The notes under the pieces are model-generated. The model was not told the DNA's origin and ran no database searches. It was given only the letters and a program-made list of their open reading frames with translations. The translations under genes were made by a program, and so were the position numbers. A stretch of 59,020 bases of DNA from an uncultured Clostridium sp. GTDB lineage: Bacteria; Bacillota; Clostridia; Peptostreptococcales; Peptostreptococcaceae. Positions 1 through 9,436 of the stretch are shown one piece after another (the stretch's first letter is position 1; every line of letters begins with the position of its first letter). The stretch spans positions 1-59,020 of the forward strand of contig CAMEPL010000006.1 in the NCBI GenBank assembly GCA_945931665.1, read 5' to 3'.

Positions 1-70
1 GCACAATAATAAAAAGGGGAATTTTTTTATTATTAAAGAATACAAAAATTTTTATAAATAGGGGGAAAAT

Positions 71-445
71 ATGAGTAAATATAAATCAATTGTAATAAAA
101 AGAGGTCCTAAAGGTTGGGGTGGACCTTTAACTATAGTTCCAACTGAGATAAAAAACAAAATATTAGTTGTGACAACAGGTGGTTTTCCATCAATAGCTG
201 AATATATAGCTGACATGAGCGGATGTACATTAATAGATGGATTTAAAACTATCGTACCAGATGAAGAAGTTGCACTAGCTATTATAGATTGTGGAGGTAT
301 AGCTAGATGTGGTATTTATCCTAAGAATGGGATACCAACTATGAACTTGAATGCAAGTGGAAAATGTGGACCATTATCTAATTTTATAACAGAGGAACTA
401 TATGTTTCAGATGTGAAGAAAAACAATATTTCTTTTTATGAATAA
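71..445 (+). CDS. Small protein matching the N-terminal EIIB domain of the glucitol/sorbitol PTS EIIBC component (SrlE/GutE-like), domain only
   Basis: RBS aggggga before ATG; GWGGPL, GGFPSIAEYIA, DGFKT.VPDEE.A.AIIDCGG..RCGIYPK motifs; ORF ends at TAA after 124 aa with no membrane EIIC part. Confidence 0.7.
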   Translation: MSKYKSIVIKRGPKGWGGPLTIVPTEIKNKILVVTTGGFPSIAEYIADMSGCTLIDGFKTIVPDEEVALAIIDCGGIARCGIYPKNGIPTMNLNASGKCGPLSNFITEELYVSDVKKNNISFYE

Positions 446-894
446 AATATACCATCTAACTTTTTAATTATAATTCAAAATAAATTTAACATTGAGGTTT
501 TAACTAAAATCAAAAATGAATAAAATAGAATAAAAGTATAATAAGTTTACATATAAATTTGCTATACTTTTTATTTATTGCAAAAGATATTACGTAAATA
601 CCCCAAAGTTATTTAAAGTTTAACAATATTGACAAATAATATAGCCGATATTAAAATGGACTTTAAAAAGAACCTATGTAAAAATAAAAGTTTAATAACT
701 TGAAAATATAATGAGTATTAGATATAAGAATGGATAAATTAAGGTATATAAAAATAATGTGGAAATTATCTATGTTGTTTAAATTATAACTAATATACCC
801 AAACTAAAAAAATGATAATATTTAGAAATTAATTATAATTTATAGCAAAATCGGTTAATAATCATGAAAAATAAATAAGTTATAGGAGGAAAGT

Positions 895-1857
895 ATGTCA
901 ATTTCAAAGGAAACAATGCTTGAGATGTATAAAAGAATGGATCAAGCTAGAAAATTTGAAGAAAAAGTATGTTACTTTTTCTCAAAAGGTATGATACATG
1001 GAACTACCCATTTATCTATAGGACAAGAAGCATCAAGTGTTGCAGCAGTTATGGCACTTGAGGACGGGGATTTAGTTTCGATGACACATAGAGGTCATGC
1101 TTTGTCTATTGGTATGGGAATAGACCTAAACAAAATGATGGCAGAATTAATGGGAAAAGTTACAGGATATTGTAAAGGTAAAGGTGGATCAATGCACATA
1201 GCTGATATAGAATCTGGAAATTTAGGTTCTAATGGTGTTGTAGGTGGAGGTCTTACATTGGCTCCAGGAGCAGCTCTTACTCAAAAATACAAAAAGACTG
1301 GTAAGATTGTTTTATGTTCTTTCGGAGACGGGGCATCAAACGAAGGATCATTCCATGAAGGGGTAAACCTTTCTTCTGTTTGGAAATTACCAGTCATTTT
1401 TTATTGTGAAAATAATCTATATGGAATGTCTACTGCACAATCTAAAGTTATGAATGTAGAAAATGTAGCAGATAGAGCATCTAGTTATGGAATACAAAGT
1501 TTTATAGTTGATGGATATGATGCAGTAGCAGTTTATGAAACGGTCCAAAAAGCTGCTGATATATGCAGAAAAGGAGAAGGGCCAGTATTAGTAGAAGCAA
1601 AAACTTACAGATGGGCAGGTCATTCTAAATCAGATAAAAATGTCTATAGAACTGAAGAAGAAATAGATTCATGGAGAGAAAAAGACGGACTTAAAAAATT
1701 AAGAGATAAAATATTAGAATTAGGATATGCAACTGAAGAAGAGTTACAAGCATTAGAAACACAAGTAGATAAAGATATTGAGGATGCAGTTGAATTTGCT
1801 AAAAATAGCCCAGAACCAACATTAGATACATTAGAACAGGATGTATATGCTGACTAA
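895..1857 (+). CDS. acoA: Thiamine-dependent dehydrogenase E1 alpha subunit (acetoin/pyruvate dehydrogenase type)
   Basis: RBS taggagg; HRGHALSIGMG, GKGGSMHIAD, GDGASNEGSFHE..N, ENNLYGMST, EAKTYRWAGHS motifs. Confidence 0.9.
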   Translation: MSISKETMLEMYKRMDQARKFEEKVCYFFSKGMIHGTTHLSIGQEASSVAAVMALEDGDLVSMTHRGHALSIGMGIDLNKMMAELMGKVTGYCKGKGGSMHIADIESGNLGSNGVVGGGLTLAPGAALTQKYKKTGKIVLCSFGDGASNEGSFHEGVNLSSVWKLPVIFYCENNLYGMSTAQSKVMNVENVADRASSYGIQSFIVDGYDAVAVYETVQKAADICRKGEGPVLVEAKTYRWAGHSKSDKNVYRTEEEIDSWREKDGLKKLRDKILELGYATEEELQALETQVDKDIEDAVEFAKNSPEPTLDTLEQDVYAD

Positions 1858-1900
1858 TTAAGATTATGGACGGAAGGATTTGCGAGGAGGTTTAATAAAC

Positions 1901-2887
1901 ATGCAAATGAAAGAAATAACATATAAAGAGGCCCTAAGAGAAGCTATGGTTGAGGAAATGAGAAGAGATGAAGATATTGTATTCTTAGGAGAAGATATCG
2001 GAATTTATGGAGGAGGATTCGGGGTTTCTGTTGGAATGATAGAGGAATTTGGTCCGGAAAGAATATTAGAAACACCAATATCAGAGGCAGCCATAGCGGG
2101 ATGTGCAGCAGGGGCAGCAGCAACTGGTTTAAGAACTATAATGGAAATTATGTTTAGTGACTTTATAACAATAGCCATGGATGTAATCGTAAATCAAGCA
2201 GCAAAAATGAGATACATGTTTGGAGGAAAAGCACAAGTTCCAATGGTAGTTAGATGTCCAGGTGGCTCAGGAACAGGAGCAGCAGCACAACATTCACAAA
2301 GTTTAGAAGCATGGATGTGTCATATACCAGGAGTTAAAGTTGTTGCACCATCGACTCCCGCTGATGCAAAAGGACTATTAAAAGCGGCGATAAGAGATAA
2401 CAACCCAGTAATCTTCTATGAAAATAAATTATTATATAAAACTACAGGATTAGTTCCAACTGAAGATTATGTAATAGAACTAGGAAAAGCAAACATAACT
2501 AGAAGTGGTTCAGATATCACAGTAGTAACTTATGGTAGAATGTTGGAAAGATGTGAAGCTGCGGCAGAGACTTTAAAAGATGAGAATATAAATGTTGAAA
2601 TAATAGACTTAAGAACTTTATATCCAATGGATAAAGATACAATAATAAAAAGTGTCTGTAAAACAGGAAGAGCATTGGTAGTTCATGAGGCATCAAAAAC
2701 AGGTGGATTAGGAGGAGAAATATCAGCTTCGATAGTTGAAAGTGAGGCGTTCGATTATTTAAAAGCACCTGTAAAAAGACTAGCAGGAAAAGATGTCCCA
2801 ATACCATATAATCCAACATTAGAGGCAGCAGTTGTGCCAAATACAGACGAAATTATAAATACAATAAGAGAATTAGTTAATAGATAA
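1901..2887 (+). CDS. acoB: Thiamine-dependent dehydrogenase E1 beta subunit (acetoin/pyruvate dehydrogenase type)
   Basis: GEDIGIYGG, ETPISEAAIAG, HSQSLEAW, VVAPSTPADAKGLLKAAIRD motifs; ATG at 1901 chosen because gaggaggt lies inside the longer ORF track call from 1880. Confidence 0.9.
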   Translation: MQMKEITYKEALREAMVEEMRRDEDIVFLGEDIGIYGGGFGVSVGMIEEFGPERILETPISEAAIAGCAAGAAATGLRTIMEIMFSDFITIAMDVIVNQAAKMRYMFGGKAQVPMVVRCPGGSGTGAAAQHSQSLEAWMCHIPGVKVVAPSTPADAKGLLKAAIRDNNPVIFYENKLLYKTTGLVPTEDYVIELGKANITRSGSDITVVTYGRMLERCEAAAETLKDENINVEIIDLRTLYPMDKDTIIKSVCKTGRALVVHEASKTGGLGGEISASIVESEAFDYLKAPVKRLAGKDVPIPYNPTLEAAVVPNTDEIINTIRELVNR

Positions 2888-2898
2888 ATATAAGTAAA

Positions 2899-2945
2899 AA
2901 TAAAGATTTTTGATTCTAGAATGAGTTGAAAATCTTTATTTTTGT
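2899..2945 (+). terminator. Rho-independent terminator after E1 beta
   Basis: AATAAAGATTTT / AAAATCTTTATT 12-bp arms followed by TTTG. Confidence 0.75.
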
Positions 2946-3093
2946 TTAAAGTAAAAAAAATACAACATACTTTTAAAAATCATGTAGGAAAATGAATTCC
3001 TAGGCACATTATAAATACATATAAACTAGATATATAAAAAAACTTAATTTATTTATTTTTAATTAAAAATATATTTATATAAATATTCAAAAA

Positions 3094-3130
3094 CAATAAA
3101 TATTTATTGAAAAACAATAAATATTTATTG
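3094..3130. repeat. Two tandem copies of the perfect palindrome CAATAAATATTTATTG, 21-bp period
   Basis: Copies at 3094-3109 and 3115-3130 separated by AAAAA. Confidence 0.95.
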
Positions 3131-3156
3131 ACATATTTTGATAATAGATATATTAT
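3128..3156 (+). promoter_or_regulatory. Near-consensus sigma-A promoter (TTGACA-17-TATTAT) overlapping the second palindrome
   Basis: TTGACA 3128-3133, 17-nt spacer, TATTAT 3151-3156. Confidence 0.75.
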
Positions 3157-3339
3157 TAAATTTGTAAAATAAAAAGTGATTATTAACGGAAATTTTGCAT
3201 AGAATATTCCTATTTTAAAATGACAACAATGTTGAAAAATTTATCTCAATTTTAATGAATTAGGAATATAATTAATTTGAAAAAAATTTTTATTTTAACT
3301 ATAATGAATAAGGAATAAATATATACAAAAACTAATCAA

Positions 3340-3366
3340 GACCTTTAAGTTAAGAGGTCCTTTTAT
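3340..3366 (+). terminator. Weak terminator-like stem in the ispD leader
   Basis: GACCTTT..AAGAGGTC followed by cTTTTAT; short stem. Confidence 0.4.
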
Positions 3367-3402
3367 AACGTGTGGAAAATGAAAAATTCAAGAGGTGAAA
3401 TT

Positions 3403-4119
3403 ATGAATAGTGTTGTTATTGTTGCTGCAGGAAGCGGAAGACGAATGAATCTAGACATAAATAAACAATATATAAAATTAGACGAGAAAGAAATGATAGC
3501 TCATACGATAGATGTTTTCTATAGCAATGAAAATATAGATGAGATAATTGTCTGTATAAGAGAAGAAGAGGAATATTTTTTTGAACATGAAATACTAGAT
3601 AAATATGATTTTAGGAATATAAAAATAGCCTATGGTGGAAAAGAGAGACAAGATTCTATTTATAATGGATTAAAGCAACTAGATCCAAATAGCAATATTG
3701 TTTTAATACATGATGGTGCTAGACCATTCGTAAGCCATGCAATAATAAACGAAACTATAGAAGTTGCTAAACAAAAAAAGGCAGCTGTAGTAGGGGTTCC
3801 AGTTAGAGATACAATAAAAGTAGTTGAAAATGGAGTAGTAAAAAACACGCCTGCGAGAGAAACTTTATGGTCAGCTCAAACACCACAGACTTTTGATAAA
3901 GATTTAATACTTAGAGCATATGAAAATGCATATCAAAAAAACTTTTATGGAACAGATGACTCAATGTTAGTTGAATTTTTAGGCCAAGAGGTTACAATGG
4001 TTTTAGGTTCTTATGAAAATATAAAAATTACTAATCCAGAAGATATCAATGTAGCAGAACAAATATTAGACTTAAGAAAAAAGTCAAAAGTGGGCAAAAG
4101 AATAAAAAAAATAGGATAA
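3403..4119 (+). CDS. ispD: 2-C-methyl-D-erythritol 4-phosphate cytidylyltransferase
   Basis: VIVAAGSGRRM, HDGARPF, ARETLWSAQTPQTF motifs; ATG at 3403 has RBS aagaggtg. Confidence 0.95.
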   Translation: MNSVVIVAAGSGRRMNLDINKQYIKLDEKEMIAHTIDVFYSNENIDEIIVCIREEEEYFFEHEILDKYDFRNIKIAYGGKERQDSIYNGLKQLDPNSNIVLIHDGARPFVSHAIINETIEVAKQKKAAVVGVPVRDTIKVVENGVVKNTPARETLWSAQTPQTFDKDLILRAYENAYQKNFYGTDDSMLVEFLGQEVTMVLGSYENIKITNPEDINVAEQILDLRKKSKVGKRIKKIG

Positions 4120-4178
4120 TAATTTAAAATAGATTTTGTAAAATATAAAAAGTATATACAACTTATTTTTAGATATAT

Positions 4179-4277
4179 GCAACGTATAGTGATAGAATGG
4201 GTCTTTAATTGAGGGAATAGGCATTTTCGGTTCGCACAATGTATAAGGGGACGAGGAGATTTATCATAGTGCGTTGC
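4179..4277 (+). ncRNA. Candidate structured RNA element in the ispD-ispF intergenic region
   Basis: Nested pairing GCAACG/CGTTGC, TATA/AGTG internal loop, GTGATAGA/TTTATCAT, inner GCATT/AATGT; GC-enriched against flanks. Confidence 0.45.
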
Positions 4278-4300
4278 TTTTTAAATTGTAGGAGGTTAAT

Positions 4301-4783
4301 ATGAGAGTTGGTATAGGATATGATGTTCATAAACTAGTTGAAAATAGAAAATTAATATTAGGTGGAGTGGAAATTGAGCATGATAAAGGACTTTTAGGAC
4401 ATTCTGATGCAGATGTGTTAGTACATGCAATAATGGATGCTATTTTAGGAGCATTAGCTTTAGGGGATATCGGTAAACACTTCCCAGATACAGATCCAAA
4501 ATATAAGGGAGCAGATAGTATAAAGTTATTAGAATTTGTAAATAATCTAATAGAAAGTAAAGGTTATAAAGTAAACAATATAGATAGCATAATTATCGCA
4601 CAAGCGCCAAAAATGGCTCCACATATTTTAAAGATGAGAGAGAATATAGCAAAGGCTATAAATGTAGATATTGATTGCATAAGTATAAAGGCAACAACTG
4701 AGGAAGGCCTTGGTTTCACGGGAAACAAGGAAGGAATATCATGCCAGTCAATCTGTTCGCTAATTAAAGTTGACAATAAATAA
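4301..4783 (+). CDS. ispF: 2-C-methyl-D-erythritol 2,4-cyclodiphosphate synthase
   Basis: [36 protein letters not shown] motifs; RBS aggagg. Confidence 0.97.
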   Translation: MRVGIGYDVHKLVENRKLILGGVEIEHDKGLLGHSDADVLVHAIMDAILGALALGDIGKHFPDTDPKYKGADSIKLLEFVNNLIESKGYKVNNIDSIIIAQAPKMAPHILKMRENIAKAINVDIDCISIKATTEEGLGFTGNKEGISCQSICSLIKVDNK

Positions 4784-4849
4784 TAAATAATATATTATAA
4801 AATAGATTATGAAAATCATTAAAATATAACAAAAGCAATGATTAAGAAA

Positions 4850-5060
4850 TAGTAGAAAATTTGAGTCTTTACAGAGAGGGAGCGTTGGTGAGAGTTCCTA
4901 TGATGATGTTTTTGAACCAGTCTTTTAGCATAAAAACGGTAAAAAGTTTTTACGGGAGGGACCGTTATATCCCCATGAGAGAGCTTATTATAAGCTAATT
5001 AGAGTGGTACCGCGGAAATATAACCTTTCGTCTCTTTTAATAGAGATGAAAGGTTTTTTT
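4850..5060 (+). promoter_or_regulatory. T-box leader, proline specifier, with terminator, upstream of proS
   Basis: AGAGTGGTACCGCGG at 5001-5015; GAACCAG with CCA (Pro) at 4917-4919 in the specifier-loop context; aacctttcgtctc...gagatgaaaggttttttt terminator. Confidence 0.95.
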
Positions 5061-5094
5061 AATACAGAAAAAAACTAAGGAGGAATAATCAGAG

Positions 5095-6810
5095 ATGAGA
5101 ATGTCAAGAATGTTAATGCCAACATTAAAAGAAATACCATCTGATGCAGAGATAACAAGTCATCAATTAATGCTTAGAGCAGGTATGATAAGAAAAATGG
5201 CATCAGGAATTTACAACCAATTACCAATGGGTATAAGAGTCTTCAGAAAAGTAGAAGATATAATCAGAGAGGAAATGAACGCTAAAGGAGCACAAGAAAT
5301 ATCATGTGCATTATTAGTTCCTGCTGAGTTATGGCAAGAATCAGGAAGATGGGATGTTATGGGTCCTGAAATGTTCAGATTAAAAGATAGAAATGGTAGA
5401 GATTATTGTCTTGGACCAACACATGAAGAAACTTTCACACATATAGTAAGAAATGAAATAACTTCATACAAACAACTTCCACTTAACTTATATCAAATCG
5501 AAACTAAATTCAGAGATGAAAGAAGACCAAGATTTGGTGTTATGAGAACTAGAAACTTCACAATGAAAGATGCTTACAGCTTCGATGCTGACCAAGCTGG
5601 ACTAGATAAATCATATGATGATATGTTTGATGCATATACAAAAATATTTGCTAGATGTGAATTAGATAACAGCCCAGTTCAAGCAGACTCAGGAGCTATG
5701 GGTGGTTCTGCATCTGCAGAGTTCATGGTTAAATCAGAAGTTGGTGAAGATGAAATAGTATTCTGTAGTGGATGCGATTATGCTGCAAATATAGAAAAAG
5801 CAACTTCAGTTAACCACGAAGCATCAACTGAAGAAATGAAAGAAATGAGCGAAATAGAAACTCCAAATGTTCACACTATAGAAGAATTACAAGACTTCTT
5901 CAAAATGGAAGCTGGACAATTTGCAAAAACATTAATATACTATGCAGATGGAAAAACAGTAGCTGTAGTAGTTAGAGGAGACAGAGATGTTAACGAAACT
6001 AAAGTTGCTAATGCTATAGGTGGAGCTGTTGAGTTCGAACTTGCTAGCGAAGACACAATAAAAACAGTTACAGGTGCAGAAGTAGGATTTGCTGGGCCAA
6101 TAGGAATAAAAACTGATTACTTATTCATAGATCAAGAAGTAGTTGACCAAAGAAATGTTATAATAGGTGCTAACAAAACTGGTTACCATATACAAAATGC
6201 TAACTTCGGTAGAGACTTCGAAGGTCAAGTTGGAGACTTCAGAAACGTTCAAGAAGGAGATAAATGTCCAAAATGTGGTCAATCTCTTGAAATAATGAGA
6301 GGTGTTGAAGTTGGTCACATATTCAAATTAGGAACTAAATACTCTGAATCTATGGGAGCTACTTTCTTAGATCAAAACGGAAAATCTCAACCAATGATAA
6401 TGGGATGCTACGGAATAGGTGTTGAAAGAACTGTTGCAGCTGTAATAGAACAACATCATGACGAAAACGGAATAATATGGCCTTTAGCATTAGCTCCATA
6501 TCATGTAGTAGTTGTTCCAGTTAACGTTAAGAAAGAAGAACACTTAGAAAATGCTGAAAAAATCTACAAAGAATTAGAAGCAGCTGGAGTAGAAGTATTA
6601 TTAGATGATAGAAATGAAAGAGCTGGATTCAAATTCAAAGATTCTGACTTATTAGGTATACCAATGAGAATTACAGTTGGTAAAGATATAGTAGACGGAA
6701 AAGTTGAATTCAAATTAAGAAAAGAAGCTGACAAAGAAATAATATCTGTTGATGAAGTATTAGACAGAGTAAAAGCTGAATTTGTAAAAAACAACGTAAA
6801 ATTAGGATAA
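5095..6810 (+). CDS. proS: Prolyl-tRNA synthetase (long bacterial form)
   Basis: [51 protein letters not shown] motifs; Pro T-box upstream. Confidence 0.97.
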   Translation: MRMSRMLMPTLKEIPSDAEITSHQLMLRAGMIRKMASGIYNQLPMGIRVFRKVEDIIREEMNAKGAQEISCALLVPAELWQESGRWDVMGPEMFRLKDRNGRDYCLGPTHEETFTHIVRNEITSYKQLPLNLYQIETKFRDERRPRFGVMRTRNFTMKDAYSFDADQAGLDKSYDDMFDAYTKIFARCELDNSPVQADSGAMGGSASAEFMVKSEVGEDEIVFCSGCDYAANIEKATSVNHEASTEEMKEMSEIETPNVHTIEELQDFFKMEAGQFAKTLIYYADGKTVAVVVRGDRDVNETKVANAIGGAVEFELASEDTIKTVTGAEVGFAGPIGIKTDYLFIDQEVVDQRNVIIGANKTGYHIQNANFGRDFEGQVGDFRNVQEGDKCPKCGQSLEIMRGVEVGHIFKLGTKYSESMGATFLDQNGKSQPMIMGCYGIGVERTVAAVIEQHHDENGIIWPLALAPYHVVVVPVNVKKEEHLENAEKIYKELEAAGVEVLLDDRNERAGFKFKDSDLLGIPMRITVGKDIVDGKVEFKLRKEADKEIISVDEVLDRVKAEFVKNNVKLG

Positions 6811-6823
6811 ATTAATCTAAAAA

Positions 6824-6864
6824 ATAAAGCTCAATTACTTTATATTATGGGAATTGAGCTTTAT
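6824..6864 (+). terminator. Hairpin terminator after proS
   Basis: ATAAAGCTCAATT / AATTGAGCTTTAT 13-bp arms. Confidence 0.65.
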
Positions 6865-6951
6865 AATAGATAGAGTAGAATTTATAAATAATAATATTGA
6901 AAATAATAGTATATAATAAAACTATTATTATTCGAAAATAGGAGGTAAAAT

Positions 6952-8436
6952 ATGAGTGAAGTAAGAGTAAGATTTGCTCCAAGTCCAACTGGATTTGTTC
7001 ATATAGGTAGTTTAAGAACAGCTTTATATAACTACTTATTTGCTAAAAAAATGGGCGGAAAATATATATTAAGAGTAGAAGATACTGACAGAACTAGATT
7101 AGTTGATGGTGCTATAGAAAACATGCTAAATGCCATGAAATGGGCTGGTGTTAACCATGACGAAGGTGTTATGTTAGATGAAAACGGAAACGTAGTTCAA
7201 AAAGGTGAATATGGACCATACATACAATCAGAAAGATTAGATATATATCAACAATATATCAAACAATTATTAGATAGTGGAAAAGCATACTACTGCTTCT
7301 GTACTAAAGAAAGATTAGACGAAGTAAGAGAAAAACAAAAAGAAGCTGGTGAAACTCCAAGATACGATGGACACTGTAGAGATTTAACTCAAGAAGAAAT
7401 AGATGCTAAAATAGCTGCTGGTGAACCATACGTAATAAGATTAAAATTACCAGAAAACCATGTAATAAGATTTACTGACTTAGTTAGAGGAGAAACTGAA
7501 TTCAATACTAACGACTTAGATGATCAAGTATTAATAAAAACTGATGGATTCCCAACTTACCACTTTGCAGTTGTAGTTGATGACCATCTAATGAAAATAA
7601 CTCACGTAATAAGAGGGGAAGAATGGGTTTCTTCAACTCCAAAACACGTTTACTTATATGAAGCGTTCGGATGGGAAGCTCCAAAATTCGTTCACTTACC
7701 AAACATACTTAATAAAGAAAAGAAAAAATTAAGTAAGAGACATGGTGACGTTGCAGTAGAAGACTTCAAGAAAAAAGGCTACTTACCAGAAGGATTAGTT
7801 AACTATGTTGCATTAGTTGGTTGGTCTCCAGAAGAAAATAAAGAAATATTCTCTATGGAAGAATTAGAACAAGCATTCTCTATAGAAAGAGTTTCAAAAA
7901 GTGGTGGAGTATTTGACACAGAAAAATTAAACTGGGTTAACCAACACTACATGAAAGATGGAGATGATGATGTTTTAACTAAATTAGCTATACCATTCAT
8001 CGTTGAAGCTGGATATGTAACTGCTGAAGAAGCTGAAGAAAAATATGACTTCTTAAAAGCAATAGTATCTCTATTAAAAGAAAAATTACACTATGTAAAA
8101 GAAATAACTGATCACGTATCAATATTCTTTGGAGATAAAGTAGAAGTTGAAACTGAAGAAGGTGCTGAATTCTTAAAAATGGAACATATACCAACTTTAG
8201 TTAATGCTTTAGAAGAAAAAATATCTGAAGTAGATGTTTTAACTGAAGAAACAGTACAAGCTATATTAAAATCTATCCAAAAAGAATACAAAATAAAAGG
8301 TAAAAACCTATATATGGGTACTAGAATACCTCTTACAGGACAAATGCACGGTGGAGATTTAGCTAAAACTATGGTTATCTTAGGTAAAGATGTTTGCTTA
8401 AAAAGATTAGCATATGCTAAAGAAAATTTAATATAA
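6952..8436 (+). CDS. gltX: Glutamyl-tRNA synthetase
   Basis: [34 protein letters not shown] motifs; RBS aggagg. Confidence 0.97.
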   Translation: MSEVRVRFAPSPTGFVHIGSLRTALYNYLFAKKMGGKYILRVEDTDRTRLVDGAIENMLNAMKWAGVNHDEGVMLDENGNVVQKGEYGPYIQSERLDIYQQYIKQLLDSGKAYYCFCTKERLDEVREKQKEAGETPRYDGHCRDLTQEEIDAKIAAGEPYVIRLKLPENHVIRFTDLVRGETEFNTNDLDDQVLIKTDGFPTYHFAVVVDDHLMKITHVIRGEEWVSSTPKHVYLYEAFGWEAPKFVHLPNILNKEKKKLSKRHGDVAVEDFKKKGYLPEGLVNYVALVGWSPEENKEIFSMEELEQAFSIERVSKSGGVFDTEKLNWVNQHYMKDGDDDVLTKLAIPFIVEAGYVTAEEAEEKYDFLKAIVSLLKEKLHYVKEITDHVSIFFGDKVEVETEEGAEFLKMEHIPTLVNALEEKISEVDVLTEETVQAILKSIQKEYKIKGKNLYMGTRIPLTGQMHGGDLAKTMVILGKDVCLKRLAYAKENLI

Positions 8437-8467
8437 TTTATTTTGTATAAAAAATAAAAATAGAGAC

Positions 8468-8508
8468 AAATCCAAACATGAGATTAAAAATTGTGTTTGG
8501 ATTTTTTT
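8468..8508 (+). terminator. Terminator after gltX
   Basis: AAATCCAAACA..TGTTTGGATTTTTTT. Confidence 0.85.
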
Positions 8509-8571
8509 ATATAAAAATATTGCAACACTCAAAAGGTATAAATATTATAATAAAGGATAAATCTCATACAA

Positions 8572-8624
8572 TTTTCATAGTTATATAATTTTGTAAGTTC
8601 TACAAAAAAATATAACTATGAAAA
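8572..8624. repeat. 53-bp near-perfect inverted repeat upstream of the YitT-like gene
   Basis: TTTTCATAGTTATAT-AA-TTTTGTA-agttc-TACAAAA-AA-ATATAACTATGAAAA. Confidence 0.95.
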
Positions 8625-8701
8625 AATGATTTAATTTGTTATCATATAATGTATGCATTAAATTATACAAACTTAGACAACAAAAAAGGGAGAAGACAAT
8701 T

Positions 8702-9358
8702 ATGAAAAAATATGACATAATCAAAACTATAAGAGAGTATTTTATAGTAACAATAGGTGTAATATTAGTAGCTTTTGGGCTTCAATACTTCTATTCACCT
8801 AATGATATTGCAGGAGGCGGGTTAAGCGGTTTATCATTAGTTATAAATCACTATGTACCAGTATTATCAATAGGCACTTTGGTATTTTTAGGTAATTTAA
8901 TACTGTTTGCAATATCATTCGTACTAATTGGTAGGGATTTTGGTGCTAAAACTATATATGCAAGTTTTGCATTATCATTTGTTATGGATTTTATGGAAAA
9001 AGTAATGCACAGTTATGCATTAACAACTAATTTAGCATTAGCAGTTTTATGTGGTACTTTAATAATAGGTACTGGACTTGCAATAGCATTCTCAATAAAT
9101 GCATCTACAGGTGGGACAGATATATTAGCAAAAATACTAAACAAATATACAAACTTTAATATAGGAATAGCTTTATTAATAGTTGACTTATTTGTTGTTG
9201 TAGCTGGAGCTATAACTTTTGGATTAAATAAAGGATTCTACTCATTAATAGCTGTAATTATAAATGGATTGTTAGTTGATAGAGTAATAGATATGATAGC
9301 TAAACATAAAGAGAAAAAGGCTGCAGAAGAATTAAACAAAGAGGAAACTGTAGCTTAA
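8702..9358 (+). CDS. YitT family membrane protein, apparently without the C-terminal DUF2179 domain
   Basis: FGLQYFYSPNDIAGGGLSGLSLVINHY and STGGTDILAKILNKYTNFNIG motifs; ATG at 8702 preceded by gggaga; ends soon after the last membrane segment. Confidence 0.75.
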   Translation: MKKYDIIKTIREYFIVTIGVILVAFGLQYFYSPNDIAGGGLSGLSLVINHYVPVLSIGTLVFLGNLILFAISFVLIGRDFGAKTIYASFALSFVMDFMEKVMHSYALTTNLALAVLCGTLIIGTGLAIAFSINASTGGTDILAKILNKYTNFNIGIALLIVDLFVVVAGAITFGLNKGFYSLIAVIINGLLVDRVIDMIAKHKEKKAAEELNKEETVA

Positions 9359-9374
9359 TAAAATATATAAATAA

Positions 9375-9424
9375 AAAAGAAATGCCACAGATTAAAGTTT
9401 TATAACTTCTGTGGCATTTCTTTT
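9375..9424. terminator. Bidirectional terminator between convergent genes
   Basis: AAAAGAAATGCCACAG / CTGTGGCATTTCTTTT. Confidence 0.9.
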
Positions 9425-9436
9425 TTATTTTAAAGC

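Noticed and set aside
2517-2840. Minus-strand ORF of 107 aa (and similar antisense ORFs such as 29083-29355, 29932-30162, 31100-31507, 18602-19132)
   Set aside because: Lie fully or mostly opposite strongly supported genes, Leu/His/Tyr- or Ser-rich composition typical of antisense low-GC frames, no RBS.
3094-3130. CRISPR-like short repeat array
   Set aside because: Only two 16-bp units with 5-bp spacers; geometry matches an operator, no cas genes.
4179-4277. glmS ribozyme interpretation (GACGAGGAG..TTTATC resembles part of the glmS core)
   Set aside because: No AGCGCC cleavage-site motif, order of conserved blocks does not match, and the downstream gene is ispF rather than glmS.
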